A stretch of 64,000 nucleotides of DNA, taken from contig NZ_LMEV01000017.1 of the NCBI RefSeq assembly GCF_001426505.1, positions 229,899-293,898 on the forward strand, given 5' to 3'. The notes beneath the pieces are model-generated. The model saw only the letters and a program-made list of their open reading frames with translations. It searched no databases and was not told the DNA's origin. Positions 1-8,519 of this stretch are shown here, in pieces; the first letter of the stretch is position 1; each line of letters opens with the position of its first letter. The translations under genes were made by a program, and so were the position numbers. The DNA is from Variovorax sp. Root473. GTDB lineage: Bacteria; Pseudomonadota; Gammaproteobacteria; Burkholderiales; Burkholderiaceae_C.

Positions 1-261
1 TTGGTGGAAGAGGCCTCGGCGGCGGCGCAGTCGCTGCAGGAGCAGGCCGGCAGCCTCGTGCAGGCCGTGAGCGTGTTCAAGCTCGACGCGAACGCGGTCG
101 CGACGACCCGCGCCGGCTTCACGCGCATCACGCCGATTCCGAAAGTACCGAAGCCAACGCCCAAGCCGCGTGCGAAGGCGCTGCCCACGCGCCGCGAGCC
201 CACCGGCACGCCGCAGCTCGCCATGGCCGGCGACGCCAAGGGCGACTGGTCGGAGTTCTGA
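1..261 (+). CDS. Methyl-accepting chemotaxis protein, C-terminal end (partial)
   Basis: The frame is open from the left edge, so only the last 86 codons are visible. The segment VEEASAAAQSLQEQAGSLV is typical of the last helix of the cytoplasmic signalling hairpin of chemoreceptors. A proline/lysine/arginine-rich flexible linker follows. The protein ends in DWSEF, which fits the xWxxF pentapeptide that tethers CheR (and CheB) to long-tailed receptors. A methyltransferase and methylesterase are encoded further right. The sensor domain and ligand cannot be told. The family call is firm; the tether role is inferred from the motif. Confidence 0.88.
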   Translation: MVEEASAAAQSLQEQAGSLVQAVSVFKLDANAVATTRAGFTRITPIPKVPKPTPKPRAKALPTRREPTGTPQLAMAGDAKGDWSEF

Positions 262-280
262 GCAAGTCGGTATGAGTGCA

Positions 281-302
281 CGCGCCCTCAACTTCGGGCG
301 CG
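281..302. repeat. Short inverted repeat after the chemoreceptor gene
   Basis: CGCGCCC (281-287) and GGGCGCG (296-302) are perfect 7-base arms. The 8-base loop is exactly the -35 octamer of the sigma-28 promoter that follows. No T-run follows, so it is not a standard intrinsic terminator. It could fold in read-through RNA from the receptor gene. Confidence 0.5.
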
Positions 303-314
303 CGCTGCCGATAA
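288..314 (+). promoter_or_regulatory. Sigma-28 (FliA) promoter for flgKL
   Basis: TCAACTTC (288-295), an 11-base spacer and a perfect GCCGATAA (307-314) match the enteric FliA consensus TAAAGTTT-N11-GCCGATAA: 8 of 8 in the -10 and 5 of 8 in the -35. Transcription would start near 321, leaving a leader of about 50 bases before flgK. This would make flgKL late (class III) genes dependent on the fliA encoded at 47.2 kb. Confidence 0.75.
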
Positions 315-372
315 CTACGGGGAGGCATCACGCGATGCCGCTCCCACACACCCCTTTGACAGGTAAAGCCAT

Positions 373-2337
373 ATGTCCGGAAGCATGTTCTACACAGGTC
401 TGAGCGGCCTCGCGGTCGCCCGCACCGCGCTGATGACCACGGCCCACAACACCGCCAACGTGTACACGGCCGGCTACAGCCGCCAGATTGCCGAGATCGC
501 CACGGCGGGCGGCATCGCCAGCGGCTCGGGCTTCATCGGTTCGGGCGCCAACGTGACGACCGTGTCGCGCAGCTACGACCGCTACCTCACGGCGCAGCTG
601 GCCACCGCGCAGTCGCAGTCGGCCGCGCTCGCCACCAATGGCGTGCAGGTCAACCGCATCGACACACTGCTGGCCGACAAGACCTCGGGCATCGCGCCGC
701 TGATGCAGAGCTTCTTCACCAGCGTGCAGGGCGTGGCCAACACGCCGGCCGACCCGGCCGCGCGCCAGCAGATGATCAGTGCGGCGCAGTCGCTGGCCAG
801 CAAGTTCCGCGCAACCGACCAGTACCTGTCGGACCTGAACACCTCGGTCAACGAGCAGATCGTGGGCAGCGTCAGCCAGATCAACACCTACGCCGCCAAG
901 ATCGCCAGCCTGAACCAGCAGATCAGCCAGATGAGCGCGGTGGCCGGTGGCCAGGCGCCGAACGACCTGCTCGACCAGCGCGACCAGCTCGTGAGCGAGC
1001 TGAGCCAGGTGGTCGACGTGCGCGTGCTGCAGCAGGACAACGGCAAGTACAACGTGTTCATCGCCACCGGCCAGTCGCTGGTGGTGGGCGACCACGCGTC
1101 GAAGATGGCGGCGGTGGCGTCGTCGTCGGACCCGACGCGCCAGGTGGTGGCGCTGTCGGGCTTTGCCGGCAACACCGTCGAGCTCGATGACGGCGCCTTC
1201 ACCGGCGGCGTGCTCGGCGGCCTCATGGCCTTCCGCAAGGACACGCTGATTCCCACGCAGAACACCATCGGCCGGCTCGCCATGTCGGTGGCCGACGCAG
1301 TGAATGCGCAGCACCAATTGGGCGTGGACCTGAACGGCGTACTGGGCCAGAACTTCTTCTCGCAGGCCGTGCCGGGCACGATCGCCAACGCCGGCAACAC
1401 CGGCACCCTCGAGTTGGGCGCCACGCTGAGCGACGCGTCGAAGCTCACCACCAGCGACTACAACGTGAGCGTCACCGACGTGGCGGGCACGCTCACCTAT
1501 ACGGTCACGCGGCTTTCGGACAAGACGCCGATGGGCAGCTTCACGACCTTCCCGATCAGCTTCGACGGCGTGAGCCTCGCGGCCGCGAGCGGCACGGCGC
1601 AGGCCGGTGATTCGTTCCTGGTGCAGCCCACGCGCACCGGCGCGCGCGACCTCGACGTGCTGGTGCGCGACCCGGCCAAGGTGGCCGCCGCGTCGCCCGT
1701 GATCACCGGCAACACCGCGGGCAACAAGGGCAGCGGCGTGCTGGGTGCGGCCACCGTCGATGCCGCCTACCCGGGCGCGCCGCTGGCCGGCACCGTCACG
1801 CTGAGCTTCAACGCGGGCACCGGCACGCTGTCGGGCTTTCCCGCCGGCTCGGCCGTGACCGTCACGCGCGCCGACGGCACCACCACCAGCTACCCGGCGG
1901 GCACACCCGTGCCGTACACGGCGGGCGCGAAGATGAGCTTCGACGGCATCACCGTGGGCATGACGGGCACACCCGCGCAGGGTGACACCTTCACCATCGG
2001 CAAGAACACGGGCGGTGTTTCCGACGGCGGCAACGCGCTGCTGCTGGGCGCACTGCAGCGCAAGACCACGATGTCGAACGGCACCGCGACCTTCAACGGC
2101 GCCTACTCGCAGTTGGTGAGCGACGTCGGCAACCGCGCCATGTCGATCAAGGTGGCGGCCACCACGCAGGACAGCGTGACCGGCCAGATCAAGGCCAGCC
2201 AGCGCGCGATCTCCGGCGTCAACCAGGATGAGGAAACCGGCAACCTGCTGATGTTCCAGCAGATGTACCAGGCCAACGCCAAGGTGATCCAGACCGCCTC
2301 GGCGATGTTCGACGCCATCCTCGGCATCCGCAGCTGA
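373..2337 (+). CDS. flgK: Flagellar hook-associated protein 1 (FlgK)
   Basis: FlgK forms the first hook-filament junction ring outside the cell and is exported by the flagellar type III apparatus. The 654-residue product opens with MSGSMFYTGLSGLAVARTAL and then HNTANVYTAGYSRQ, the conserved N-terminal rod/hook/HAP helix. It closes with a matching helix around NLLMFQQMYQANAKVIQTAS. The middle part (about residues 330-560) is Gly/Thr/Ala-rich and variable; the enteric protein has about 547 residues, so this one carries a longer surface region. The start is ATG with only a weak AGG upstream. flgL follows after 35 bases, probably in one transcript from the sigma-28 promoter at 288-314. Confidence 0.96.
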   Translation: MSGSMFYTGLSGLAVARTALMTTAHNTANVYTAGYSRQIAEIATAGGIASGSGFIGSGANVTTVSRSYDRYLTAQLATAQSQSAALATNGVQVNRIDTLLADKTSGIAPLMQSFFTSVQGVANTPADPAARQQMISAAQSLASKFRATDQYLSDLNTSVNEQIVGSVSQINTYAAKIASLNQQISQMSAVAGGQAPNDLLDQRDQLVSELSQVVDVRVLQQDNGKYNVFIATGQSLVVGDHASKMAAVASSSDPTRQVVALSGFAGNTVELDDGAFTGGVLGGLMAFRKDTLIPTQNTIGRLAMSVADAVNAQHQLGVDLNGVLGQNFFSQAVPGTIANAGNTGTLELGATLSDASKLTTSDYNVSVTDVAGTLTYTVTRLSDKTPMGSFTTFPISFDGVSLAAASGTAQAGDSFLVQPTRTGARDLDVLVRDPAKVAAASPVITGNTAGNKGSGVLGAATVDAAYPGAPLAGTVTLSFNAGTGTLSGFPAGSAVTVTRADGTTTSYPAGTPVPYTAGAKMSFDGITVGMTGTPAQGDTFTIGKNTGGVSDGGNALLLGALQRKTTMSNGTATFNGAYSQLVSDVGNRAMSIKVAATTQDSVTGQIKASQRAISGVNQDEETGNLLMFQQMYQANAKVIQTASAMFDAILGIRS

Positions 2338-2372
2338 GCGCCACACTTCACGCCAAGATTCCAGGACCCGCG

Positions 2373-3584
2373 ATGCGCATCAGCACCCAATCCTTCTACG
2401 AACAGAGCCTGCAGTCGATGGGCTTGCAGCAGCAGAAGCTGTTCAAGGTCCAGCAGCAGCTGGCGACCAACTCCAAGTTCTTGTCGGCCGGCGACGACCC
2501 GGTGGGCGCCGCGCGCGCGCTCGGCGTGAGCCAGACGCTGGCCGAAGGCGCCCAGTTCGCCACCAGCCGCCAGCGCGCGGCGCTGGCGCTGTCGACGGAA
2601 GAGAACGCGCTCGACTCGGTGACGTCGATCCTGCAGCACGTGAAGACGCTGGTCGTGCAAGCCGGCGGCGGCAGCCTCTCCGACGCCGACCGCGCCTCGC
2701 TCGCCACCGCGATCCAGAGCAGCCTGGAGCAGCTCGTGGGCGTGGCCAACAGCGACAACGGCAACGGGCAGTACTTGTTCGCAGGTTTCAAGAGCGGCAG
2801 CCCGCCCTTCGTGATGGCCGACGGCGGCGGCGTGCAGTACGTCGGCGACCAGGGGGAGCGGCTGATGCAGATCGACGTGGCGCGGCAGATGTCGACCTCG
2901 GACGACGGTCGCAGCATTTTTCAGACGGTGCAGGGCGGCGCGGGCTACGTGGCCTCGGGCGCGCCCGCCAACACCGGCTCCGGCGTCTTCGGCGCAGTGA
3001 GCACCACCGATGCCACCGCACCGAACCACGGCCGTGACTTCACCATCCGCTTCAACGGCACCGACTACACGGTAATGACCAGGGACACGCCACCCGTGCT
3101 CGCCGCGAGCGGCCCGTTCACGGCCGGAAGCCCGATCACGTTCGGCGGTGTGCAGATCGCGATCAGCGGTACGCCCGCCGACGGCGACAGCTTCGACGTG
3201 TCGACCGCACAGAACGCCGGCACCGACATCTTCGCGGCCCTGGGCGAGCTGGTGACCGCGCTGCGCGCACCGCTCGATGGCGGCGGCGCCGCAGCCCAGG
3301 CGCAGCTGCGCAACGCCTTGAGCACGGCCAACGTGAAGGTGACGAACGCGCACGACAACGTGCTCACCGTGCTGTCGTCGGTGGGCTCACGCCAGGTCGA
3401 ACTGGAGGCGCTCGACAGCGCGGGTGCGATGAACAAGCTGCAGGAAGAAAGCTACCTGTCCTCGATCGAGGACCTCGATCCGTACGCTGCAATTTCGGAT
3501 TTCTACCAGCGGCAGGCCTCGTTGCAGGCGACGCAGATGACGTTTGCGCGGTTGAACAGTATTTCGTTGTTCAACTACCTGTGA
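2373..3584 (+). CDS. flgL: Flagellar hook-associated protein 3 (FlgL)
   Basis: FlgL forms the second junction ring, between FlgK and the flagellin filament. The 403-residue product has the flagellin-like N-terminus MRISTQSFYEQSLQSMGLQQ, with helices reading QLATNSKFLSAGDDPVGAAR. The C-terminal helix includes LQATQMTFARLNSISLFNYL. It is longer than enteric FlgL (about 317), the extra length lying in the Gly/Thr-rich middle. It lies 35 bases after flgK and is probably co-transcribed with it. A strong hairpin lies just past the stop. Confidence 0.95.
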   Translation: MRISTQSFYEQSLQSMGLQQQKLFKVQQQLATNSKFLSAGDDPVGAARALGVSQTLAEGAQFATSRQRAALALSTEENALDSVTSILQHVKTLVVQAGGGSLSDADRASLATAIQSSLEQLVGVANSDNGNGQYLFAGFKSGSPPFVMADGGGVQYVGDQGERLMQIDVARQMSTSDDGRSIFQTVQGGAGYVASGAPANTGSGVFGAVSTTDATAPNHGRDFTIRFNGTDYTVMTRDTPPVLAASGPFTAGSPITFGGVQIAISGTPADGDSFDVSTAQNAGTDIFAALGELVTALRAPLDGGGAAAQAQLRNALSTANVKVTNAHDNVLTVLSSVGSRQVELEALDSAGAMNKLQEESYLSSIEDLDPYAAISDFYQRQASLQATQMTFARLNSISLFNYL

Positions 3585-3592
3585 GCGTGGAA

Positions 3593-3618
3593 GGGGCGAC
3601 CGTGGTGACGGTGGCCCC
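3593..3618 (+). terminator. Hairpin after flgL
   Basis: GGGGCGACCGT and ACGGTGGCCCC pair over 11 bases with one mismatch around the loop GGTG, starting 8 bases after the flgL stop. There is no T-run behind it, so it is either a weak or Rho-assisted terminator or a 3' end stabiliser of the flgKL message. Confidence 0.45.
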
Positions 3619-3705
3619 TGAAGAACCAGGCGTTCGCAGGGCCTATGCTTGGCGGTCAAGAACAAGCCCCGTCTCTGCCGGCCACGGCCGCGAGACAACG
3701 TCACC

Positions 3706-4599
3706 ATGCACCCGACCGGAACCCTGCGCGGCATTGCCGCGATGCTGTTGGCTTGCGCCTTCTTCGCCTGCATGGACGCGCTGCTCAAGAACCTCGCCGG
3801 GCACTACCCGCCGGTGCAGGTGATGGCATTGCGCGGCCTCACCGCGCTGCCGTTGGTGTGCCTGTACATCGCTTGGCGGCGCGAGGCAGCCGGCGTTTTC
3901 AACCGCCGGCTGCGTTGGCCTTTGCACCTGCTGCGCACTGGGTTGAACATGGCGATGCTCGTGCTCTTCGTGCATGGCCTGAAGACCCTGGGCCTGGCCG
4001 AGGCCTACACGCTCACGTTCATCGCGCCGCTGCTGATGGTGCTCATCGCCGTGCCGCTGCTGGGCGAGTCGATTCTTCCGCGCCATTGGATCGCGATCGG
4101 GCTGGGCTTCGCCGGTGTCGTGATCGCACTGCGGCCCGAGCAGGACGCCTTTCTTTCGACGGGCGCCGTGGCGATTCTGGTGGCCGCCGTCTGCTACGCG
4201 CTGTCGAACATGCTGGGCCGGCTCATCAGCCGCACCGAACCGAGCACCGCGGTGGTCTTCTGGACCACCGCGGGCATGGCGCTCGGCGGGAGCCTGCTGG
4301 CGGCGCCGCACTGGGTGCCGATCCAGGCCGAGCACACCTGGGTGCTCGCAGGCCTGGCCGTCAGCGGCTTCTTGGGCCAGATGGCCATCGCCGAAGCCTT
4401 CCGCCACGGCCAGGCCGCAGCCATCGCGCCCTTCGAATACAGCGCGCTCGCGTGGGCGCTGGTGCTGGACTGGGTGTTCTGGCAGGCCGCGCCCGATGCA
4501 TGGACGCTGGGCGGCGGTGCGTTGATCATTGCGAGCGGGCTGTGGTTGGCGCGAAGCGAGGCGCCACGGTCTGCGCAGAAAAGGCGTAAGGCCGCCTGA
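3706..4599 (+). CDS. EamA/DMT-family transporter
   Basis: The 297-residue protein has about ten hydrophobic segments in two similar halves, the usual layout of drug/metabolite transporters of the inner membrane. The first half contains GIAAMLLACAFFACMDALLK and ALRGLTALPLVCLYI; the second repeats the pattern from SNMLGRLISRTEPSTAVVFW. The substrate is unknown; family members export amino acids, purines or small metabolites. The ATG at 3706 is preferred because the hydrophobic region starts right after it; an in-frame upstream ATG at 3649 would add 19 polar residues. It is convergent with the LysR gene at 4658. It starts the block of non-flagellar genes. Confidence 0.8.
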   Translation: MHPTGTLRGIAAMLLACAFFACMDALLKNLAGHYPPVQVMALRGLTALPLVCLYIAWRREAAGVFNRRLRWPLHLLRTGLNMAMLVLFVHGLKTLGLAEAYTLTFIAPLLMVLIAVPLLGESILPRHWIAIGLGFAGVVIALRPEQDAFLSTGAVAILVAAVCYALSNMLGRLISRTEPSTAVVFWTTAGMALGGSLLAAPHWVPIQAEHTWVLAGLAVSGFLGQMAIAEAFRHGQAAAIAPFEYSALAWALVLDWVFWQAAPDAWTLGGGALIIASGLWLARSEAPRSAQKRRKAA

Positions 4600-4621
4600 C
4601 CTGAGGCGTCTTGTTCAGGCG
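4593..4621. terminator. Possible bidirectional hairpin between convergent genes
   Basis: CGCCTGA (4593-4599) and TCAGGCG (4615-4621) are 7-base arms overlapping the transporter stop, in the 58-base gap before the convergent LysR gene. No clear T-run is present, so the terminator role is tentative. Confidence 0.3.
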
Positions 4622-4657
4622 TTCCAGATCAGCCTCGCCACCCACCCTTGCCGTTGA

Positions 4658-5566
4658 CTAGCCGCCTGCGAGTGGAGGCGAGAAGCGCAGCGCGTTGAGC
4701 ACCAGCGAGAACGCGTGCGATGGCTGCCGACGGCTCGGGTAGTACAGGTAGTAGCCAGGGAATGGAGGGCACCAGTCCTCGAGCACGCGCATCAGTTGAC
4801 CCTTGCCGAGGTGTGGTGCGAACTCCTCTTCGGGCAGGAAGGCGATGCCCAGCCCGGCCAACGCGGCATCCACCATGCTGGGCGAGGTGTTGAAGGTGAG
4901 CTGCCCATCGACCCGCACGTTCAACGGCTTGCCGCGTCGCTCGAAGTCCCAGACCCGCAGCCCTCCCGCGGTCTGCATGCGCATGTTGATGCAGTTGTGC
5001 GCGAGCAGATCGCGTGGCGTCTTTGGCGGCGCATGGGCCTTGAAGTAGGCAGGAGAGGCCGCCACCGCCATGCGCAGTTGCGGCCCGATCGGCACCGCAA
5101 TCATGTCCTTGTCGATGGTGTCGCCCAGACGCACGCCCGCGTCGAAGCGGTCGGCCACGATGTCGCGGAATCCGTAGTTGACGTCGAACTCGACCTTGAT
5201 GTCGGGGTAGTCGCGCAACAGGGGCGTGAGCTTGGGCAGCAGCGTGGTGCGAAGGATGTGTTCGCCGCAAGTGATGCGCACCGTGCCCGCCGGCTTGTCG
5301 CGCATTTGCGTCAGCTCATCCAGTTCGGCGTCGATCTCGTCGAAGCGATGGCCGATGGCGTTCAGCAGCCGTTCTCCGGCGGCCGTGGGCGACACGCTGC
5401 GCGTGGTGCGCGTGAGCAGCCGGATCTCCAGCCGCGCCTCCAGGCCGCTGATGGCCTGGCTGAGGGCCGATTGCGTGACACCCAGCAGCGAGGCGGCCCG
5501 CGTGAAGCTGCCTTCGCGCGCCACCGTCACGAAGTACAGGAGATCGTTCAGATTGCGTTTGACCAT
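4658..5566 (-). CDS. LysR-family transcriptional regulator (copy 1)
   Basis: This is a 302-residue LysR regulator. The winged helix-turn-helix covers roughly residues 4-62, with NLNDLLYFVTVAREGSFTRA and then LLGVTQSALSQAISGLEARL as the recognition region. A type 2 periplasmic-binding-like effector domain fills the rest. It is divergent from the exported hydrolase gene at 5729, with 162 bases between the starts, the common arrangement for a LysR protein and its target. The inducer is unknown. It is clearly a paralogue of the second LysR gene at 8516-9427: both share stretches such as RLLTRTTRSVS and MRDKPAGTVRIT. Confidence 0.93.
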   Translation of the reverse strand: MVKRNLNDLLYFVTVAREGSFTRAASLLGVTQSALSQAISGLEARLEIRLLTRTTRSVSPTAAGERLLNAIGHRFDEIDAELDELTQMRDKPAGTVRITCGEHILRTTLLPKLTPLLRDYPDIKVEFDVNYGFRDIVADRFDAGVRLGDTIDKDMIAVPIGPQLRMAVAASPAYFKAHAPPKTPRDLLAHNCINMRMQTAGGLRVWDFERRGKPLNVRVDGQLTFNTSPSMVDAALAGLGIAFLPEEEFAPHLGKGQLMRVLEDWCPPFPGYYLYYPSRRQPSHAFSLVLNALRFSPPLAGG

Positions 5567-5728
5567 GGGGGCAGTCTCCCATCTGGATTGATTAGCCTGA
5601 CTTATATAGCTTTTAAGAATTCATTAGCTAGTCAGATCGACTGCCGGGGCCGAACATTCAGGGTAAGAGATCCCGCCGGCGGCCTCCCTGGCCGCCGATT
5701 TCGACCCCTCACCAAAGCAGATCGAGCA
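5567..5728. promoter_or_regulatory. Divergent promoter region, LysR / hydrolase
   Basis: This 162-base gap separates two divergent starts. A stretch at about 5584-5635 is clearly AT-rich compared with its surroundings (it contains TTATATAGC and TTTTAAGAATTC), which suits promoters and a LysR operator. I could not assign one unique -35/-10 pair. Confidence 0.5.
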
Positions 5729-6871
5729 ATGAGCAATGCCTTCAACCCGGAACACGCCGCAGAAACCACGCGCAGCCCTGCGTTCGAGCGGCGCGAATTC
5801 CTGAGGCAAGCGGGCACTGGCGCCGCGGCGCTGGGCCTCATGTCGGTCACAGGCCATGCCGCTTTTGCGGCGAACATGAAAGCGAGCTCCGACGTGTCCA
5901 ACGGCGCAGACAACTTCTACAAGAGCGACAAGGTGACGCTGCAGAAGGTCACCTTCAAGAACCAGTACCAGATGAACGTGGTGGGCAACCTCTTCGTTCC
6001 CAAGACCTTCGACCGCAGCAAGGCCCACCCGGCGCTCGTCGTGAGCCATCCGATGGGGGCCGTGAAGGAGCAAAGCGCGAACCTCTACGCGACCAAGATG
6101 GCCGAACAGGGCTTCGTCACGCTCGCCATCGATCTGCCGGGCTGGGGCGAGAGCGACGGGCCTCGCAACCTTGTGTCGCCGGAGATGTATGCCGAAGCGT
6201 TCAGCGCAGCGGTCGATTTTTTGGGGACGCAGTCCTTTGTGGACCGACGCTGCATCGGCGCGATCGGCATCTGCGGCAGCGGCAGTTTCGTGATCAGTGC
6301 GGCCAAGATCGATCCGCGCATGAAGGCGATTGCCACGGTGAGCATGTACGACATGGGCGCCGTCAACCGCCATGCGCTTCAGAAATCACAGACGCTGGCG
6401 CAGCGCAAGGCCAGCATCGCCGCGGCCGCCGAGCAACGCTATGTGGAGTTCCAGGGCGGTGAAATCGCTGTCGCGGGCGGCACCGATCTGGCGCTGACCG
6501 CAGACACGCATCCGATACAGCGCGAGTTCTTCGATTTCTATCGCACGCCGCGCGGCGAGTTCACGCCTGCTGGCGCATCGCCCCAAAGGACCACGAAGCC
6601 GACGGTCGCCAGCAACGTCAAGTTCATGAACTTCTATCCGTTCAACGACATCGAGACGATCTCGCCGCGTCCGCTGCTGTTCATCAGCGGCGACCATGCG
6701 CATTCCAAGGAGTTCAGCGAAGACGCCTACCGGCGTGCCGCCGAACCGAAGGAGCTGGTGTGGGTGCGGGGCGCCGGCCACGTCGATCTCTACGACCGTG
6801 TGAACCTCATTCCATGGGACAAGCTGACCGCGTTCTTCGGCCGGCATCTGGCGCAGACGGTGGCGTTGTGA
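5729..6871 (+). CDS. Tat-exported alpha/beta hydrolase (dienelactone-hydrolase-like)
   Basis: The 380-residue product begins with a twin-arginine leader: RREFLRQAGTGAAALGLMS, then AFA as a likely cleavage site near residue 50. The mature part has the alpha/beta hydrolase core, with PALVVSHPMGAVKEQ, the oxyanion region LAIDLPGWGESDGPR, the nucleophile elbow IGICGSGS, an acid strand at RPLLFISGDHAHS and the catalytic histidine at GAGHVDLYD. The elbow carries Cys where serine esterases have Ser, as in dienelactone hydrolases and YcjY-like proteins. The substrate is unknown. It is divergent from LysR copy 1 and its stop overlaps the MFS start by four bases. The ATG at 5729 is chosen because the Tat leader starts there. 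Confidence 0.85.
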   Translation: MSNAFNPEHAAETTRSPAFERREFLRQAGTGAAALGLMSVTGHAAFAANMKASSDVSNGADNFYKSDKVTLQKVTFKNQYQMNVVGNLFVPKTFDRSKAHPALVVSHPMGAVKEQSANLYATKMAEQGFVTLAIDLPGWGESDGPRNLVSPEMYAEAFSAAVDFLGTQSFVDRRCIGAIGICGSGSFVISAAKIDPRMKAIATVSMYDMGAVNRHALQKSQTLAQRKASIAAAAEQRYVEFQGGEIAVAGGTDLALTADTHPIQREFFDFYRTPRGEFTPAGASPQRTTKPTVASNVKFMNFYPFNDIETISPRPLLFISGDHAHSKEFSEDAYRRAAEPKELVWVRGAGHVDLYDRVNLIPWDKLTAFFGRHLAQTVAL

Positions 6872-8073
6872 CGGCGCTGCTGTCCGAGGCCGTCGACCGG
6901 AAAAGTCGTCCCACGGCCGCGAATTGGAGCGGCGTGTTCGCGATGTCGCTGTGCGTGTTCGCATTGATCGCTTCAGAGTTCATGCCCGTCAGCCTGCTGA
7001 CGCCGATCGCGGCCGATCTCCATGTCAGCCAGGGCATGGCCGGGCAGGGCATCGCGATCTCCGGTGCGTTCGCGGTGCTGACCAGCCTCTCGGTATCGAC
7101 GCTCGCCGGCGGCATGAACCGCAAGACCTTGCTGCTGGGATTGACTGCGCTGATGGCCGTCTCAGGCGCCGTGGTCGCGGCGGCGCCTAGCTATTCGGTC
7201 TACATGGGGGGCCGTGCGCTCATCGGCGTGGTCATCGGTGGCTTCTGGTCCATGTCGGCCGCCACGGCGATGCGGCTGGTGCCGCCCCGCGAGGTGCCGC
7301 GCGCCCTGGCCATCTTCAACGGTGGCAACGCACTGGCCACGGTGATCGCCGCGCCACTGGGCAGCTATCTCGGTTCGGTCATGGGCTGGCGTGGTGCCTT
7401 CTTCTGCCTGGTTCCGGTGGCGGTGATCGCCGGGGTCTGGCAGTGGATCAGCCTGCCGGCCATGAGGGTTCAGGGCGGCGCTCCGGGTTCGGGCCATGTG
7501 TTCAAGGTGCTGAAGCGCCGCCCCGTCGCCTTGGGCATCGCGGCATGCGGCGCCTTCTTCATGGGCCAGTTCGCGTTGTTCACTTACGTGCGGCCGTTCC
7601 TCGAAACGGTGACGCACGTGAACGTGTCGACGCTGTCGCTCATCCTGCTCGTGATCGGCGTGGCGGGGTTTGTCGGCACGGCGCTGATCGGCGCGGTGCT
7701 CAAGCGCGGCCTGTACAAGACGCTGATCACCATCCCGATCCTGATGGCGGTGATCGCGGTGACGCTCATTGCCTTCGGCGCGCGGGTCCCGGCCATCGTG
7801 GCGCTGCTGGGCGTGTGGGGCCTGCTGGCGACGGCCGCTCCGGTCGGCTGGTGGAGCTGGATCGCCGATGCCATGCCGCACAACGCCGAAGCCGGCGGTG
7901 GGCTGATGGTGGCGGTGATCCAGTTGGCCATCGCACTGGGATCGACCGTGGGCGGTCTGCTGTTCGATGCGACGGGCTATCAGAGCACCTTCATCGCGAG
8001 TGCCGCCATGCTGCTGCTGGGGGCTTTCCTCGCCTGGTTGACTGCGCGTTCGCAAGCGCGGCAACCGGCATGA
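6868..8073 (+). CDS. MFS transporter (sugar/drug exporter type)
   Basis: This is a 401-residue inner-membrane protein with twelve predicted membrane segments, beginning at WSGVFAMSLCVFALIASEFM. The sequence FALIASEFMPVSLLTPIAADL resembles the AraJ/SotB/purine-efflux branch of the major facilitator superfamily, as does GGRALIGVVIGGFWSMSAAT. The substrate is not determinable. The GTG start at 6868 overlaps the hydrolase stop (GTGA), which implies translational coupling, and the stop overlaps the next gene in the same way. Hydrolase, exporter and lipoprotein therefore look like one operon, perhaps handling one compound and its product. Confidence 0.85.
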   Translation: MTALLSEAVDRKSRPTAANWSGVFAMSLCVFALIASEFMPVSLLTPIAADLHVSQGMAGQGIAISGAFAVLTSLSVSTLAGGMNRKTLLLGLTALMAVSGAVVAAAPSYSVYMGGRALIGVVIGGFWSMSAATAMRLVPPREVPRALAIFNGGNALATVIAAPLGSYLGSVMGWRGAFFCLVPVAVIAGVWQWISLPAMRVQGGAPGSGHVFKVLKRRPVALGIAACGAFFMGQFALFTYVRPFLETVTHVNVSTLSLILLVIGVAGFVGTALIGAVLKRGLYKTLITIPILMAVIAVTLIAFGARVPAIVALLGVWGLLATAAPVGWWSWIADAMPHNAEAGGGLMVAVIQLAIALGSTVGGLLFDATGYQSTFIASAAMLLLGAFLAWLTARSQARQPA

Positions 8074-8519
8074 GCCGATGGCATGGAATCGCGCTGTGGT
8101 GCGGCCTGCTCGTGCTCGGGGCGTGTGTCGCGGCTCCCGCGGCCGCTGTTCAAACGGAGGAATCACGCATGTGGATGACCGTCGGCGAACGCCGCTTCGC
8201 CATCACCCTGGCCGACACCGAGGCAGCCCGCGCCTTCGCCGCGATGCTGCCGCTCTCGATCGACATGCCGGACCTCCACAACAACGAGAAGCATGCGGCG
8301 TTGCCGCGATCGCTGCCGACGAGCGAGATCCGTCCCGGCACGATCAGAAGCGGCGACCTGATGCTGTACGGGCCGCGAACCCTGGTCGTCTTCTACAAGA
8401 CCTTCGAATCGCCCTACGCCTACACCCGTCTCGGCCGCGTGGACGACGCCGCTGGGCTGGCCGAGGCGCTCGGCAGCGGCAGCGTGCGGATCGGGTTCTC
8501 GACGGACTCCACGCGCTAG
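8070..8519 (+). CDS. Cyclophilin-like-fold lipoprotein
   Basis: The 149-residue product has a lipoprotein signal (GIALWCGLLVLGAC, lipobox LGAC). The mature domain runs from MWMTVGERRFAITLADTEAA through SGDLMLYGPRTLVVFY to LGRVDDAAGLAEALGSGSVR. This pattern matches the small bacterial cyclophilin-like fold family often found beside LysR, MFS and hydrolase genes. No enzymatic role is established for the family. The ATG overlaps the MFS stop by four bases. Its stop shares a CTAG with the stop of the convergent LysR gene. Family assignment is from sequence pattern only. Confidence 0.7.
   Translation: MSRWHGIALWCGLLVLGACVAAPAAAVQTEESRMWMTVGERRFAITLADTEAARAFAAMLPLSIDMPDLHNNEKHAALPRSLPTSEIRPGTIRSGDLMLYGPRTLVVFYKTFESPYAYTRLGRVDDAAGLAEALGSGSVRIGFSTDSTR

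Noticed and set aside
328..2346. A 672-codon minus-strand frame opposite flgK
   Set aside because: It overlaps a clear flgK along its length and is low-complexity His/Arg/Gly sequence.
8516..8519. Shared CTAG at the stops of the lipoprotein and LysR genes as a possible regulatory site
   Set aside because: The self-complementary CTAG simply supplies TAG stops on both strands. Such convergent overlaps are common in compact genomes.
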